The notes beneath the pieces are model-generated. The model was not told where the DNA came from. It saw only the letters and a list, made by a program, of their open reading frames with translations, and ran no database searches. A DNA stretch of 64,000 nucleotides. Origin: Corynebacterium sp. Marseille-P4321. GTDB taxonomy: Bacteria; Actinomycetota; Actinomycetes; Mycobacteriales; Mycobacteriaceae. Shown in pieces: positions 56,049 through 64,000 of the stretch. The first letter of the stretch is position 1, and each line of letters begins with the position of its first letter. Both the position numbers and the translations under genes were made by a program. Location of the stretch: assembly GCF_903645305.1 (NCBI RefSeq), contig NZ_CAHJXO010000001.1, positions 992,001 to 1,056,000 of the forward strand, given 5' to 3'.

Positions 56049-56612
56049 ATGGCAACTACCGCCGATTTCAAGAACGGCCTTGTGCTGAAGAACGAAGGCA
56101 AGCTGCAGCAGATCATTGAGTTCCAGCACGTGAAGCCTGGTAAGGGCCCGGCGTTCGTGCGTACGAAGCTTAAGGATGTTGTCACCGGCAAGACCGTGGA
56201 CAAGACGTTCAACGCGGGCGTGAAGGTGGAGACCGCGACGGTGGACCGCCGCGACATGACCTACCTGTACAACGACGGCACCAACTACATCGTGATGGAC
56301 GACAAGACCTACGAGCAGTACGAGCTGCCGGCCGACAAGTTCGGCGACGCGGCCCGTTTCCTGCTGGAGAACATGCGCGTGCAGGTCTCTTTCCACGAGG
56401 GCGACGCGCTGTTCGCTGAGCTGCCGATCTCCGTGGATTTGACCATCGAGCACACCGAGCCGGGCCTGCAGGGCGACCGTTCCACCGGTGGCACGAAGCC
56501 GGCGACGCTGGAGACCGGCGCCGAGATCCAGGTGCCGCTGTTCCTGGAGACGGGCAACGTGGTCAAGGTGGACACCCGCACCGGCGAGTACCTCTCGCGC
56601 GTGAACAACTAA
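56049..56612 (+). CDS. efp: Elongation factor P
   Basis: EF-P binds the ribosome between P and E sites and rescues stalling at polyproline. The 187-residue product has the KOW-like domain I with the tip loop [12 protein letters not shown], where Lys32 aligns with the residue modified in other bacteria. The two OB domains follow, ending [13 protein letters not shown]. The ATG at 56049 lies nine bases after GAGGAGAAGG; a GTG nine bases earlier overlaps that site. No EF-P modification genes are in the window. Its TAA overlaps the nusB ATG. Confidence 0.96.
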   Translation: MATTADFKNGLVLKNEGKLQQIIEFQHVKPGKGPAFVRTKLKDVVTGKTVDKTFNAGVKVETATVDRRDMTYLYNDGTNYIVMDDKTYEQYELPADKFGDAARFLLENMRVQVSFHEGDALFAELPISVDLTIEHTEPGLQGDRSTGGTKPATLETGAEIQVPLFLETGNVVKVDTRTGEYLSRVNN

Positions 56613-57355
56613 TGCCCGATTACAAACGCCACGGGGCGCGCTATCGTGCGCGTCGCCGTGCTGTGGACATCCTGTTTGAGGCGGAGACTCGCGACGTCGA
56701 CCCGGTTGCCATCATGATGGACCGCGTCGAGCTCTCGCGCGACCCGAATAATGCGGTCGCGCCGGTGGCTGAGTACACCCAGACGATTGTGAGGGGTGCC
56801 GCGGAGAAGCTCGACGATCTCGATGACGCGATTGAGCGCCACCTGAGCGAGGACTGGGAGCTTTTCCGCTTGCCCGCGGTGGACCGCCAGATTCTGCGTG
56901 TCGCCGCGTGGGAGATCCTGTTCAACGACGAGGTGGACGCGCCGATCTCCATCAAGGAAGGCGTGGAGATGGCCGCGGAGTACTCCGCCGCGCAAGCCGC
57001 GCCGTACATCAACGTGGTGCTCGACGGCATCGCGCAACGCCGCGACCCGGAGGCCCCGTTCGCGGGAGAGCAGGCAGAAGACGCGTTCCCGGTGGAGGAT
57101 GAGACGAATATCGAGGAGCAGTTGCTTATCGACGGCTCCGCGGACGCCGACCTCGCCGAAACCGCCGACCTGGCCGAAACCGCCGACCCGGCCGACGCCG
57201 AAACCGCCGACCTGGCCGACGCGGAGCGTGCCGAGGCGGCAGAAGCAGCCGAGGTTGCCGAAAGCACCGAGGACATCTCTGCCGCCGGCGACACCGAACC
57301 CGCGGACAGCTCGGAAAGCGACGTAACCGGCAGCCGAGCTAACAGCACCGAGTAG
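56612..57355 (+). CDS. nusB: Transcription antitermination protein NusB, with long acidic tail
   Basis: NusB with NusE (S10) binds boxA RNA to prevent early termination of rRNA transcripts. The NusB fold covers about residues 5-148 ([16 protein letters not shown] to [10 protein letters not shown]). The product is 247 residues because of a tail of about 95 residues dominated by Asp, Glu and Ala. The tail contains near-repeats such as [19 protein letters not shown]. NusB is usually about 140-190 residues, so this is a marked extension and is probably disordered. Translation is coupled to efp by a TAATG overlap. A dispersed-word copy sits just where the tail begins. Confidence 0.92.
   Translation: MPDYKRHGARYRARRRAVDILFEAETRDVDPVAIMMDRVELSRDPNNAVAPVAEYTQTIVRGAAEKLDDLDDAIERHLSEDWELFRLPAVDRQILRVAAWEILFNDEVDAPISIKEGVEMAAEYSAAQAAPYINVVLDGIAQRRDPEAPFAGEQAEDAFPVEDETNIEEQLLIDGSADADLAETADLAETADPADAETADLADAERAEAAEAAEVAESTEDISAAGDTEPADSSESDVTGSRANSTE
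57122..57134 (+). repeat. Dispersed word copy 13 (13/13)
   Basis: TTGCTTATCGACG in nusB, translated Leu-Leu-Ile-Asp followed by Gly-Ser, at the junction of the NusB domain and the acidic tail. The next bases (GCTCC) also follow copies 1 and 9. Confidence 0.8.
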
Positions 57356-57397
57356 CCGCGCCCAAGGCGTCGCGAGTACACGAGGAGGCTAATCACC

Positions 57398-58240
57398 ATG
57401 TCGAAGTTGACCATCGAGGAAGCCCAGCAGTTCCGAGTCGGCCCGGATTTCCAGATCGCCGACGTAGATCCTGCGGCCACCCCAGGCGTGGACGACGTGG
57501 ACGATGCATTCGACACCTACAACGACGACTTGGACGACCTCCAAGAGTGCCTTTACGCCAACGGCAGGGCCGACAACGAGGACGCCGGTTCCGTGCTGCT
57601 GGTGCTGCAGGGCATGGACACCTCGGGCAAGGGCGGCATCATCCGCCACGTCATCGGCGCGACGATGGACCTTCAGGGCGTGCACGTGAAGGCCTTTGGT
57701 CGCCCGACCGAGGAGGAAGCGGCGCACGACTTCCTGTGGCGCTTTGACCCGCACCTTCCGGAGCCGGGACAGATCTCCGTGTTCGACCGATCCCACTACG
57801 AGGACGTGCTTGTGCAGCGTGTCAAGCAGATGGCCCCGCCGGAGGAGATCGAGCGGCGTTACGGCGCGATCGTGGACTTCGAGAATGAGGTCGCGGCCCG
57901 CGGCACGAAGATCATCAAGGTCATGCCGCATATTTCGCGGGAGTTTCAGGCCGAGAACTTGAAGAAGCGCATTGAGCGCGAAGACAAGCACTGGAAGTAC
58001 AACCCCGGCGACATCGACGACCGCCAGCTGTGGTCGCAGTACATGGCGGCCTACCAGATCGCCATGACACGCACCTCCACCGACGTCGCGCCGTGGTACT
58101 GCATCCCCTCCGACAACAAGACGTACTGCCGCACCGTGGTGAAAACACTGCTGCGCGATGCGTTGCAGTCGCTCGACCTCTCCTGGCCGAAGCCCGACTT
58201 CGACCCGGAGGTGGAGCTGGAGCGCCTGGCGCGCTCCTAA
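57398..58240 (+). CDS. ppk2: PPK2 family polyphosphate kinase
   Basis: PPK2 enzymes transfer phosphate between polyphosphate and nucleotides. The 280-residue single-domain product has Walker A GMDTSGKGG at 72-80, the Walker B-like VFDRSHYEDVL at 128-138 and a lid segment with RFDPHLPEPGQ. Whether it prefers ADP/GDP (class I) or AMP (class III) was not settled from sequence. It begins with ATG after GAGGAGG and lies about 40 bp after nusB. Its 3' end converges with the YbjN pair. With ppgK it gives this window two polyphosphate-using enzymes. Confidence 0.92.
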   Translation: MSKLTIEEAQQFRVGPDFQIADVDPAATPGVDDVDDAFDTYNDDLDDLQECLYANGRADNEDAGSVLLVLQGMDTSGKGGIIRHVIGATMDLQGVHVKAFGRPTEEEAAHDFLWRFDPHLPEPGQISVFDRSHYEDVLVQRVKQMAPPEEIERRYGAIVDFENEVAARGTKIIKVMPHISREFQAENLKKRIEREDKHWKYNPGDIDDRQLWSQYMAAYQIAMTRTSTDVAPWYCIPSDNKTYCRTVVKTLLRDALQSLDLSWPKPDFDPEVELERLARS

Positions 58241-58243
58241 TAG

Positions 58244-58705
58244 CTATTCGCCTTGACCCGCCTCGATTTCGTCGCGGGTCTTTTGGATCTGCTCCATCAT
58301 GACCACCATGGCGTTCTGCGCCTCGAGTACGCCGTCGACGACGCGCTTGAGCGCCGTGCCGAGTTGTTCGTCGTTGAGACCCGCGGCGACGACGACATCC
58401 TTTTCGGTGCGCACGATCAGCTGCTCGGTCTTGTTCACCACGAGCGCGCGCGAGTTGAGATAGGCGCTGTTGACCTGGTTGGCGGCCAAGTACAGCGTGG
58501 CATCGGGGGAATCGGCCGGGATGTCGGTGAGTGCGTCCGCCCGGACGATGACCACAGAATCAAGCAGCACGAACAGCAGGTTGTAGCCTTCGACGTTGGC
58601 GTGGCCGGCGCGGCCCGAGGCATCGTCAGCAACCTCAATGCCGTGGGTGGCCATCGCGGCGATGATGCGGTCGATGGTGACTTCAGAAACGGTACTGGTT
58701 GCCAT
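58244..58705 (-). CDS. YbjN domain protein 1
   Basis: A 153-residue soluble protein with a YbjN-type (type III secretion chaperone-like) fold; function unknown. Segments such as VEGYNLLFVLLDSVVIVRADAL and YLAANQVNSAYLNSRALV are typical of actinobacterial YbjN proteins. The C-terminus is helical (LEAQNAMVVMMEQIQKTRDEIEAG). Its ATG overlaps the stop of the upstream YbjN gene (TAATG), so the two are co-translated and may form a heteromer. It converges with ppk2 with a three-base gap. Confidence 0.82.
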   Translation of the reverse strand: MATSTVSEVTIDRIIAAMATHGIEVADDASGRAGHANVEGYNLLFVLLDSVVIVRADALTDIPADSPDATLYLAANQVNSAYLNSRALVVNKTEQLIVRTEKDVVVAAGLNDEQLGTALKRVVDGVLEAQNAMVVMMEQIQKTRDEIEAGQGE

Positions 58706-59235
58706 TAGTTTGCTTCCTCCCAGGTGACGGCGGCGGGGAACGAGGCGGCGAGGAATTCGAAGGCCTCGAGTGTTGCCCCGATCGAGCTGACAATGAACGA
58801 GCCGAGCTGGTTAAACGACGCTCCGTGGGTGATATCCATCGCCCGGACCGCGCTGATGGCGAGGTGTTCGCCGCTTTCGAAGAAGCGCAGAGTGGGCGCG
58901 AACCGGGTCTGGTTGAACTCGTTGATGGTAAACAGCACCTCGCCGGCGTTGTCGCGCGGCAGCTCACCGCGCCACAGCGCTTCGAAGACGAGGTTGTTGT
59001 CGTCGAAGGCAACCACGATGGCGGCGTTAATGAAGCCGGAGCGGACAATGTCGTCCTCGATGCGGTACTCGAGATTCTCTTCCTCGAAGATTGCCGCGAC
59101 CTCCTGCTTCGTCACCTCGCGCACAGTATCGCGCTCAGGGTCGAGGTCAGTGGCAGCCGTGGGGTCGACCTGTTCTGGGGCCTGGTCTGGGTCCTGTTGT
59201 GGAACTGGGGTGGGTTCTTGGTTTTCGGTACTCAC
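58705..59235 (-). CDS. YbjN domain protein 2
   Basis: A 176-residue partner of the downstream YbjN protein. The first 40 residues are Pro/Gln/Asp-rich and likely disordered. The YbjN fold follows (VAAIFEEENLEYRIEDDIVRSGFINAAIVVAFDDNNLVFEALWRGELP and TINEFNQTRFAPTLRFFESGEHLAISAVRAMDITHGAS). I use the GTG at 59235; the longer upstream frame is Arg/Ser-rich and not family-like. Pairs of adjacent YbjN genes are common in corynebacteria and mycobacteria. No function is assigned. Confidence 0.82.
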   Translation of the reverse strand: MSTENQEPTPVPQQDPDQAPEQVDPTAATDLDPERDTVREVTKQEVAAIFEEENLEYRIEDDIVRSGFINAAIVVAFDDNNLVFEALWRGELPRDNAGEVLFTINEFNQTRFAPTLRFFESGEHLAISAVRAMDITHGASFNQLGSFIVSSIGATLEAFEFLAASFPAAVTWEEAN

Positions 59236-59296
59236 GCCTGCGACCCTACCTGCCGGGCGCCCGCGGCCGCCGTTGCGCGGCCGCGGGCGGGAAAGC

Positions 59297-60640
59297 TCAA
59301 CCCAGAAGGTCTTCCTTACCCAGCTCGTGGCGCAACGCAGCTTCAAGCGTGGGGTAGCGGAAGGTCCAACCCCGATCCTGAGCTGCCGCGGGGATGACGC
59401 GCTGGTCGGCGAGCGCAAGCTCGTGTGCGCCTTCGCTGCCGAGCAGCAACTTCGGGCCGAATTCCGGAATCGACAGGAAATCGGGGCGCGTGAGCATGGA
59501 GGCAAGCGTGGACGACATCTCGTCGTTCGTCACCGGGTTGGGTGCGGTGGCGTTGACGGGGCCGGACACGGAGTCGTCGACAAGCGCGCGCATGTAGATG
59601 TCGGTGAGATCGTCCAAAGCTACCCAGCTCATCCAAAAGTCGCCGTCGCCGAAGCGCGCAGACATACCGGTGTTCACCGACAGCTTGAGCACCGGCAGAA
59701 GCCCGCCTGCCGAAGAAAGCGCGAGGCCCGTGCGGATGTTCACCACACGCATCTCTGCACCCGCTCCCGCGCGTGCGCCGTCGTGGGCCGCCTCCTCCCA
59801 CTTCGCGCACACCTCCGCCAGGAAGCCGTCGCCCGGGCCGTCCGCCTCCGTGTGGGCGTGCCCGCCGGCGTTGGTGCCGTAAAAGCCCACGGCGGACGCG
59901 GAGATGAAGGTCTTTACGCCAGATTCGGCCGCAAGGCGGGCAAGCTTGCGCGTGGGTTCCACACGGGAGGACTCGATCTTTTCCTTCTTTTGCTCGGTGA
60001 AGCGCCCCATGATGGATTCGCCCGCGATGTGGATCACCGCGTCCACTCCTGCAAGCAGGTCGCGTGCGGGGTTGTCCATATCCCAGTGGCGCTGCCCGGG
60101 GCCTGCCTCGCCGCGCACCAGTTGAATCACTTCGTGCCCGGCGGTAGTGAGCTGCGCGCGCAGGTGGGTGCCCACCAGCCCGGAGGAGCCGGTCATGGCC
60201 ACCACGAGCGGCTCGGAGTCGGGCAGGGAATCGATGAACTTCAGGTCCTCCAGCAGCTGGTGCTGTCGGTACGCCCAGGGCGCGCGGAGGGCTAGTTCGG
60301 GCACGTTGGCCGAGACATCGTCGATAAGCAATGTGCCCTCTCCATCCTCCTGGAAGCAGTGCGTGTGGCGCCATTGCGTCAGTGCCCGCACGGGCTGGTT
60401 AGCAGCGAAATCGACGAACTGCTCACCGGGGACGTAGCCGGTGTCGTCGTGCTGAGCGACCCATCTCATACCGGCGGGGAGTGCGAACTCGGTGACGCCG
60501 CTGCGCAGGCTGCGGGCCTCTTTGTGCACCTCCATCGGCAGGAAACCTGGGGTGAGGCGAGTAACGGCGCCGGGGCGCGCGTGCCACTGCCAAACTGTCT
60601 CGCGGTCAAAGGGGAGAGTGTAAGCGGCGTTGATGCCCAT
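59297..60640 (-). CDS. TIGR01777 family NAD(P)-binding epimerase with SRPBCC domain
   Basis: A 447-residue fusion. Residues 1-140 are a START/SRPBCC-like lipid- or ligand-binding domain (AAYTLPFDRETVWQWHARPGAVTRLTPGF). Residues 145-390 are an atypical short-chain dehydrogenase/epimerase with the nucleotide motif TGSSGLVG at 150-157 (TIGR01777, YfcH-like). The last 50 residues are a DUF1731 tail (GPKLLLGSEGAHELALADQRVIPAAAQDRGWTFRYPTLEAAL). The substrate is unknown. It is divergent from pyrR; the 141-bp gap holds the pyr leader. It contains a dispersed-word copy. Confidence 0.88.
   Translation of the reverse strand: MGINAAYTLPFDRETVWQWHARPGAVTRLTPGFLPMEVHKEARSLRSGVTEFALPAGMRWVAQHDDTGYVPGEQFVDFAANQPVRALTQWRHTHCFQEDGEGTLLIDDVSANVPELALRAPWAYRQHQLLEDLKFIDSLPDSEPLVVAMTGSSGLVGTHLRAQLTTAGHEVIQLVRGEAGPGQRHWDMDNPARDLLAGVDAVIHIAGESIMGRFTEQKKEKIESSRVEPTRKLARLAAESGVKTFISASAVGFYGTNAGGHAHTEADGPGDGFLAEVCAKWEEAAHDGARAGAGAEMRVVNIRTGLALSSAGGLLPVLKLSVNTGMSARFGDGDFWMSWVALDDLTDIYMRALVDDSVSGPVNATAPNPVTNDEMSSTLASMLTRPDFLSIPEFGPKLLLGSEGAHELALADQRVIPAAAQDRGWTFRYPTLEAALRHELGKEDLLG
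60319..60331 (-). repeat. Dispersed word copy 14 (13/13)
   Basis: CGTCGATAAGCAA on the plus strand; read with the epimerase gene it is translated Leu-Leu-Ile-Asp, in the linker of the SRPBCC domain. Confidence 0.8.
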
Positions 60641-60716
60641 GAGGGTTTCCTTTTTAAGAAGTTTTGTAAAGACCAGCAGATTTAGCGCCGAGCGTACACA
60701 CAGGCCAAGAATGGAC

Positions 60717-60722
60717 TAGTCT
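60717..60722 (+). promoter_or_regulatory. Possible -10 of the pyr operon
   Basis: TAGTCT lies about 60 bp before the pyrR ATG. No clear -35 was found. A start near 60729 would place the PyrR-type hairpin within a short leader. Confidence 0.35.
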
Positions 60723-60742
60723 TTCTTACGGTTCCATCACAT

Positions 60743-60777
60743 CCTTTAAATTCCGCACTGTGAGGCGGGGAAGGAGG
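60743..60777 (+). promoter_or_regulatory. PyrR-type RNA hairpin overlapping the pyrR ribosome site
   Basis: CCTTTAAATTCCGC (60743-60756) pairs with GCGGGGAAGG (60765-60774), the lower stem being CCTT/AAGG and the upper TTCCGC/GC-GGAA with two bulged G. The loop is ACTGTGAG, so the motif CACTGTGAGGC resembles the PyrR-binding loop consensus (CCnGnGAGGC type). The AAGGAGG at 60771-60777 is the pyrR Shine-Dalgarno, so PyrR bound with UMP could block translation. This mode has been described for mycobacterial pyr leaders. Confidence 0.65.
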
Positions 60778-60781
60778 TTCG

Positions 60782-61375
60782 ATGAGTGACAACGAACGGA
60801 CGACCGTTGAGCTGCTTGATGCGCAAGACGTCGGCCGTACTATCGCACGCATCGCGCACCAGATCATTGAGAAAACTGCGCTTGATTCAAAGGAAAGCCC
60901 CAGCGTAATGCTGCTGGGTATTCCCTCCGGTGGCGTGCCGCTCGCGCAGCGCATCGCCGCGGCGGTGGAAGAGTTCGCCGGGGTTGCCGTGCCGGTTGGC
61001 AGCCTGGATGTCACCCTCTACCGCGACGATCTGCGCGACAAACCACACCGCGCACTGCGCCCCACCCAGATTCCGGGCGACATTAACGGCGCTGTAGTGA
61101 TTCTCGTAGACGATGTGCTCTACTCCGGTCGCACCATCCGCGCCGCGCTCGACTCCCTGCGTGACGTCGGGCGTCCGCAGGCCATCCAGCTCGCGGTGTT
61201 GGTCGACCGCGGCCACCGCGAGCTGCCCATCCGCGCCGACTACGTGGGCAAGAACATCCCGACCTCGAAAGACGAGGACGTCACGGTGTCGCTCGCCCCG
61301 CTGGACGCGGCGGACGGTGTCACGCTCACCCGGGCCGCCAGCAAGGCTGCGCAGGCCGACAGGACGGAGGCATAG
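60782..61375 (+). CDS. pyrR: Bifunctional pyr operon regulator / uracil phosphoribosyltransferase PyrR
   Basis: PyrR senses UMP and binds the pyr mRNA leader; it can also convert uracil and PRPP to UMP. The 197-residue product opens [21 protein letters not shown] and carries [14 protein letters not shown] near residue 48, the RDDL segment near 81 and the PRPP-binding [17 protein letters not shown] near 103-119. AAGGAGG sits four bases before the ATG, inside the hairpin above. It is first in pyrR-pyrB-pyrC-carA, two bases before pyrB. Confidence 0.96.
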   Translation: MSDNERTTVELLDAQDVGRTIARIAHQIIEKTALDSKESPSVMLLGIPSGGVPLAQRIAAAVEEFAGVAVPVGSLDVTLYRDDLRDKPHRALRPTQIPGDINGAVVILVDDVLYSGRTIRAALDSLRDVGRPQAIQLAVLVDRGHRELPIRADYVGKNIPTSKDEDVTVSLAPLDAADGVTLTRAASKAAQADRTEA

Positions 61376-61377
61376 CT

Positions 61378-62316
61378 ATGAAACACCTCATTGACATCGC
61401 TGACCTGTCCCGCGAGGAAATCGTGGGGATCATGGACGAAGCGGACCGGTTCCGCGAAGCGCTCGAAGGCCGCGAGATAAAGAAGCTGCCCACCTTGCGG
61501 GGCCGCACGGTGATGACGCTGTTTTACGAGAACTCAACGCGCACGCGCTCGTCGTTCGAGACGGCGGGTAAGTGGATGAGCGCCGACGTGATCAACATAT
61601 CCGCGTCGAGCTCCAGCGTGAAGAAGGGTGAGTCGCTCAAAGATACCGCAGCCACCTTGGCCGCGGTGGGCGCGGACGCGATCATCATGCGCCACCCCGC
61701 CTCCGGTGCTTCGAAGCTGCTCACGAAGTGGCTGCCGGAGACCAGCATTATTAACGCGGGAGACGGCCAGCACCAGCACCCCACGCAGGCACTGCTCGAC
61801 GCGGTGACGATGCGCCAGCACATCGGTGATGTCTCCGGCCGCAAGGTGCTCATCGTCGGCGACATCCTGCACTCGCGCGTGGCGCGCTCCAACGTCGACC
61901 TGCTCAGCGCGCTCGGCGCCGAGGTAGTCCTGGTCGCTCCGCCGACGCTTTTGCCAACGGGTGTGGAACATTGGCCGTGCCGCGTGGCGTACGACTTCGA
62001 CGCGGAGATCGACGCGGACGTTGACGTGGTGATGATGCTGCGTGTGCAGGCCGAGCGCATGCACGGTGGGTTCTTCCCCTCGCACCGCGAGTACGCGACG
62101 CTCTACGGGCTGTCGAAGGAGCGCGCCGAGCGGTTGCCGGCAGAAGCGCTGATCATGCACCCGGGCCCCATGCTGCGCGGCATGGAGATCAACTTCGCTG
62201 TGGCGGATCGGCCGAACACTGTGGTGCTGGGCCAGGTGTCCAACGGTGTGTACACCCGCATGGCGGTCCTATTCACCCTGCTCGTGGGAGAGGAGAACTT
62301 CATTGTTCGCACTTAA
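61378..62316 (+). CDS. pyrB: Aspartate carbamoyltransferase catalytic subunit
   Basis: PyrB joins carbamoyl phosphate to aspartate, the first committed pyrimidine step. The 312-residue product has the carbamoyl-phosphate motif STRTR in [16 protein letters not shown] near residue 50, the HPQ-equivalent region [16 protein letters not shown] near 130 and the aspartate loop [11 protein letters not shown] near 220. No regulatory pyrI gene is adjacent. Its end overlaps the TTG start of pyrC by 14 bases. Confidence 0.96.
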   Translation: MKHLIDIADLSREEIVGIMDEADRFREALEGREIKKLPTLRGRTVMTLFYENSTRTRSSFETAGKWMSADVINISASSSSVKKGESLKDTAATLAAVGADAIIMRHPASGASKLLTKWLPETSIINAGDGQHQHPTQALLDAVTMRQHIGDVSGRKVLIVGDILHSRVARSNVDLLSALGAEVVLVAPPTLLPTGVEHWPCRVAYDFDAEIDADVDVVMMLRVQAERMHGGFFPSHREYATLYGLSKERAERLPAEALIMHPGPMLRGMEINFAVADRPNTVVLGQVSNGVYTRMAVLFTLLVGEENFIVRT

Positions 62317-63577
62317 CAACGTCCGCCCGTATGGCGAGGACGTCAAGCATGTGCTTATCGACGGTGGCGTGATCGCAGACATCCGCGACACCGAAATCGG
62401 AGCCGAAGAGGTTGAGCACGTCGTCGACGGCGGCGGCCACGTTCTTCTTCCCGGCCTGGTGGACATGCACGTCCACCTGCGCGAGCCGGGCCGCGAGGAC
62501 ACCGAGACCATTGCCACCGGCTCCGATGCAGCCGCCAAGGGCGGATTCACCGCGGTGTTCACCATGGCGAACACGAACCCGGTGATCGACCAGCCGTTCC
62601 TAGCGGACGCGGTGTGGGAGAAGGGTCAGGCGTACGGCAAGTGCGACGTGTACCCGGTCGGCTCCATCACCAAGGGCCTGGAGGGCAAGGAGCTCACCGA
62701 GATCGGGCTTATGGCGCGTTCGGGCGTGCGGATGTTCTCCGACGACGGCAAGTGCGTGAACGACCCGCAGCTGATGCGACGCGCCATCGAGTATGCGAAG
62801 GCGCATAACGTGATCCTCGCGCAGCACGCCGAGGACCACCGCATGACCGCGGACGCGGTGGCACACGAGGGGGAGACCGCTGCACGACTCGGCCTGGGCG
62901 GTTGGCCGCGAGTGGCGGAGGAATCCATTGTGGCGCGCGACGCGATCATGACACGCGATTACGGCGGCCGCTACCACGTTTGCCACGCCTCGACGCAGGG
63001 CACAGTGGAACTGCTGCGCTTCGCGAAAGCCCAGGGCATCGAGCTCACCGCGGAGGTCACGCCGCACCACCTGATTCTCACGGACGAGAAGCTGGAGACC
63101 TACGACGGCAACTTCCGCGTCAACCCGCCGCTGCGTGAGGAGCGCGACACCCTGGCACTGCGCGACGCGCTTCTCGACGGCACCATCGACGTGGTGGCCA
63201 CCGACCACGCCCCGCACGGCTCTGAAGACAAGTGCGTGGAGTTCGAACACGCCCGCCCGGGCATGCTCGGCCTAGAGACCTCGCTCGCAGTTGTGCACCA
63301 GGTGTTCGTGGAGACGGGCCTGGCTGACTGGCGCTTTGTTGCCAAGGTGATGAGCGAACGTCCCGCAGCCATCCTGGGGCTGAAAGACCAGGGCCGCCCG
63401 ATTGTGGCAGGCGAGCCGGCCAACCTCACCCTCGTGGACCCGGAAAGCTCCTGGACCGCGCACGGGGAGGACATGGCATCCAAGGCCTCCAACACCCCGT
63501 ACGAGGACATGGCATTCAACGCGCGCGTTGTCGGCACCTGGTTGCGCGGTAACCGCACCTACATCGCTTCGAACTAA
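62303..63577 (+). CDS. pyrC: Dihydroorotase
   Basis: PyrC cyclises carbamoyl-aspartate to dihydroorotate. The 424-residue product is a type I (class) dihydroorotase, with the metal-binding [10 protein letters not shown] near residue 54, [19 protein letters not shown] near 150, further His ligands in LAQHAEDH and VCHAS, and the catalytic Asp in ATDHAPHG near 300. No ATG fits. The TTG at 62303 lies six bases after AGGAGA and overlaps the pyrB end. A dispersed-word copy occurs at codons 17-20 (Val-Leu-Ile-Asp). Confidence 0.95.
   Translation: MFALNNVRPYGEDVKHVLIDGGVIADIRDTEIGAEEVEHVVDGGGHVLLPGLVDMHVHLREPGREDTETIATGSDAAAKGGFTAVFTMANTNPVIDQPFLADAVWEKGQAYGKCDVYPVGSITKGLEGKELTEIGLMARSGVRMFSDDGKCVNDPQLMRRAIEYAKAHNVILAQHAEDHRMTADAVAHEGETAARLGLGGWPRVAEESIVARDAIMTRDYGGRYHVCHASTQGTVELLRFAKAQGIELTAEVTPHHLILTDEKLETYDGNFRVNPPLREERDTLALRDALLDGTIDVVATDHAPHGSEDKCVEFEHARPGMLGLETSLAVVHQVFVETGLADWRFVAKVMSERPAAILGLKDQGRPIVAGEPANLTLVDPESSWTAHGEDMASKASNTPYEDMAFNARVVGTWLRGNRTYIASN
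62352..62363 (+). repeat. Dispersed word copy 15 (12/13)
   Basis: TGCTTATCGACG preceded by G, in pyrC, translated Val-Leu-Ile-Asp. Confidence 0.75.
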
Positions 63578-63627
63578 AACTGCTTCCAACTAACACTTCC
63601 GAATTGAGCAAAGGCAGACACAAAATC

Positions 63628-64000
63628 ATGACTACTACACGAACCGCTTCACGCACTCGCGCGAAGCTCCTGCTCAACGGGCAGGAAAGCTTCTCGGGCC
63701 TTTTCATCGGCGACGCCCCAAGCGACACTGAAAAAGGCGCGATTGAAGGAGAGGCGGTGTTTACCACCGACATGTTCGCGTACCAGCGCGAGATGACCGA
63801 CCCGGCGAACGCGGGCAAAGTGCTGGTGTTCGCCACCCCGCAGATCGGCAATGTCGGCTGGAACGACGAGGACAACCACCCTGACGGCGACGGCACGATT
63901 ACCCCGGCCGCGGTTGTATTCCGCGACCTGTCGCGCACCGTGTCCAACTTCCGCGCCACCGGCTCGCTCGAAGAGGCGCTGCGCACCCAGGGCGTACCCG
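63628..64000 (+). CDS. carA: Carbamoyl-phosphate synthase small subunit (partial, cut by window edge)
   Basis: The first 124 codons of CarA, the glutaminase subunit that feeds ammonia to CarB for arginine and pyrimidine synthesis. Visible features are KLLLNGQESFSGLFIG, GEAVFTTDMFAYQREMTDPANAGKVLVFATPQIGN and WNDEDN, matching the N-terminal CarA domain; the class I amidotransferase domain lies beyond the edge. The ATG at 63628 is preceded by an AAAGGC-type site, 50 bp after pyrC. It belongs to the pyr operon, so it is probably also under PyrR control. Confidence 0.93.
   Translation, partial: MTTTRTASRTRAKLLLNGQESFSGLFIGDAPSDTEKGAIEGEAVFTTDMFAYQREMTDPANAGKVLVFATPQIGNVGWNDEDNHPDGDGTITPAAVVFRDLSRTVSNFRATGSLEEALRTQGVP

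Noticed and set aside
481..62363. The dispersed word as a conserved protein motif (Leu-Leu-Ile-Asp)
   Set aside because: Copies also occur in other frames, on the antisense strand and between genes, and the host proteins are unrelated.
481..62363. The dispersed word as a polar Chi- or KOPS-type site
   Set aside because: Orientation is evenly split over 64 kb, whereas polar replication or segregation words are strongly strand-biased. Not excluded if the window spans the terminus, but unlikely.

Overview
This is a GC-rich chromosomal stretch from a Corynebacterium. The evidence is lineage-specific cell-envelope and actinobacterial genes (aftC, the pgsA-patA-pimA phosphatidylinositol mannoside set, DUF4193, DUF3710, DUF3000, actinobacterial hemQ, ppgK), many GTG/TTG starts, several apparently leaderless genes, and a gene order that matches the core blocks of Mycobacterium tuberculosis and C. 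glutamicum. No prophage, insertion sequence or CRISPR array was seen. The species cannot be named from the window alone.

Layout. 0.2-12.7 kb: the ppgK / DUF4193 / DUF3093 / dut / DUF3710 / RNA methyltransferase / dxs / rnd / DUF3000 / hemQ / msrB / aftC / pyrimidine-reductase block (the Rv2702 to Rv2671 neighbourhood). 12.7-14.2 kb: a tRNA cluster (Gly-Val-Gly-Cys-Val-Gly leftward, then Val-CAC rightward) and about 540 bp of gene-free, hairpin-rich repeats; this is a junction between two blocks that lie apart in relatives. 14.2-16.7 kb: a copper/haem export cluster (CopC, PCuAC, DyP peroxidase). 16.8-37.7 kb: thrS, HIT, pgsA, patA, pimA, yebC, ruvCAB, yajC-secD-secF, an ABC solute-binding lipoprotein, apt, rel, a cyclophilin, an MBL hydrolase and hisS. 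37.7-40.8 kb: leftward sdaA, a CBS protein and a zinc metallopeptidase. 41-57.4 kb: aspS, a kinase-fold protein, rarA, alaS, ruvX, mltG, then the shikimate run aroE - prepilin peptidase - aroC - aroK - aroB - aroQ, then pepQ, efp, nusB. 57.4-60.6 kb: ppk2, two YbjN proteins and a TIGR01777 epimerase. 60.8 kb to the end: pyrR-pyrB-pyrC-carA (carA is cut by the window edge).

Main unexpected signal. A 12-bp word, TGCTTATCGACG (usually with one more T in front), occurs 15 times in 64 kb, and 6 more sites keep its last 11 bases. Chance would give about 0.005 copies at this composition (hand estimate). Orientation is balanced (8 forward, 7 reverse). Copies lie inside genes in several reading frames and on either coding strand, and also between genes. 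Two copies face each other to make the 21-bp stem of the hairpin between the convergent genes hemQ and msrB. Dispersed words that also pair up as terminators are the hallmark of DNA uptake sequences in Neisseriaceae and Pasteurellaceae. I propose a candidate uptake-sequence-like (or other chromosome-wide recognition) word in this Corynebacterium.

Other points of interest: a 75-residue internal duplication of alanine/glutamate heptads in the DUF3710 protein, paired inverted repeats downstream of tRNA-Val, a PyrR-type RNA hairpin that sequesters the pyrR ribosome binding site, and a HEPN-like motif in the CBS protein.
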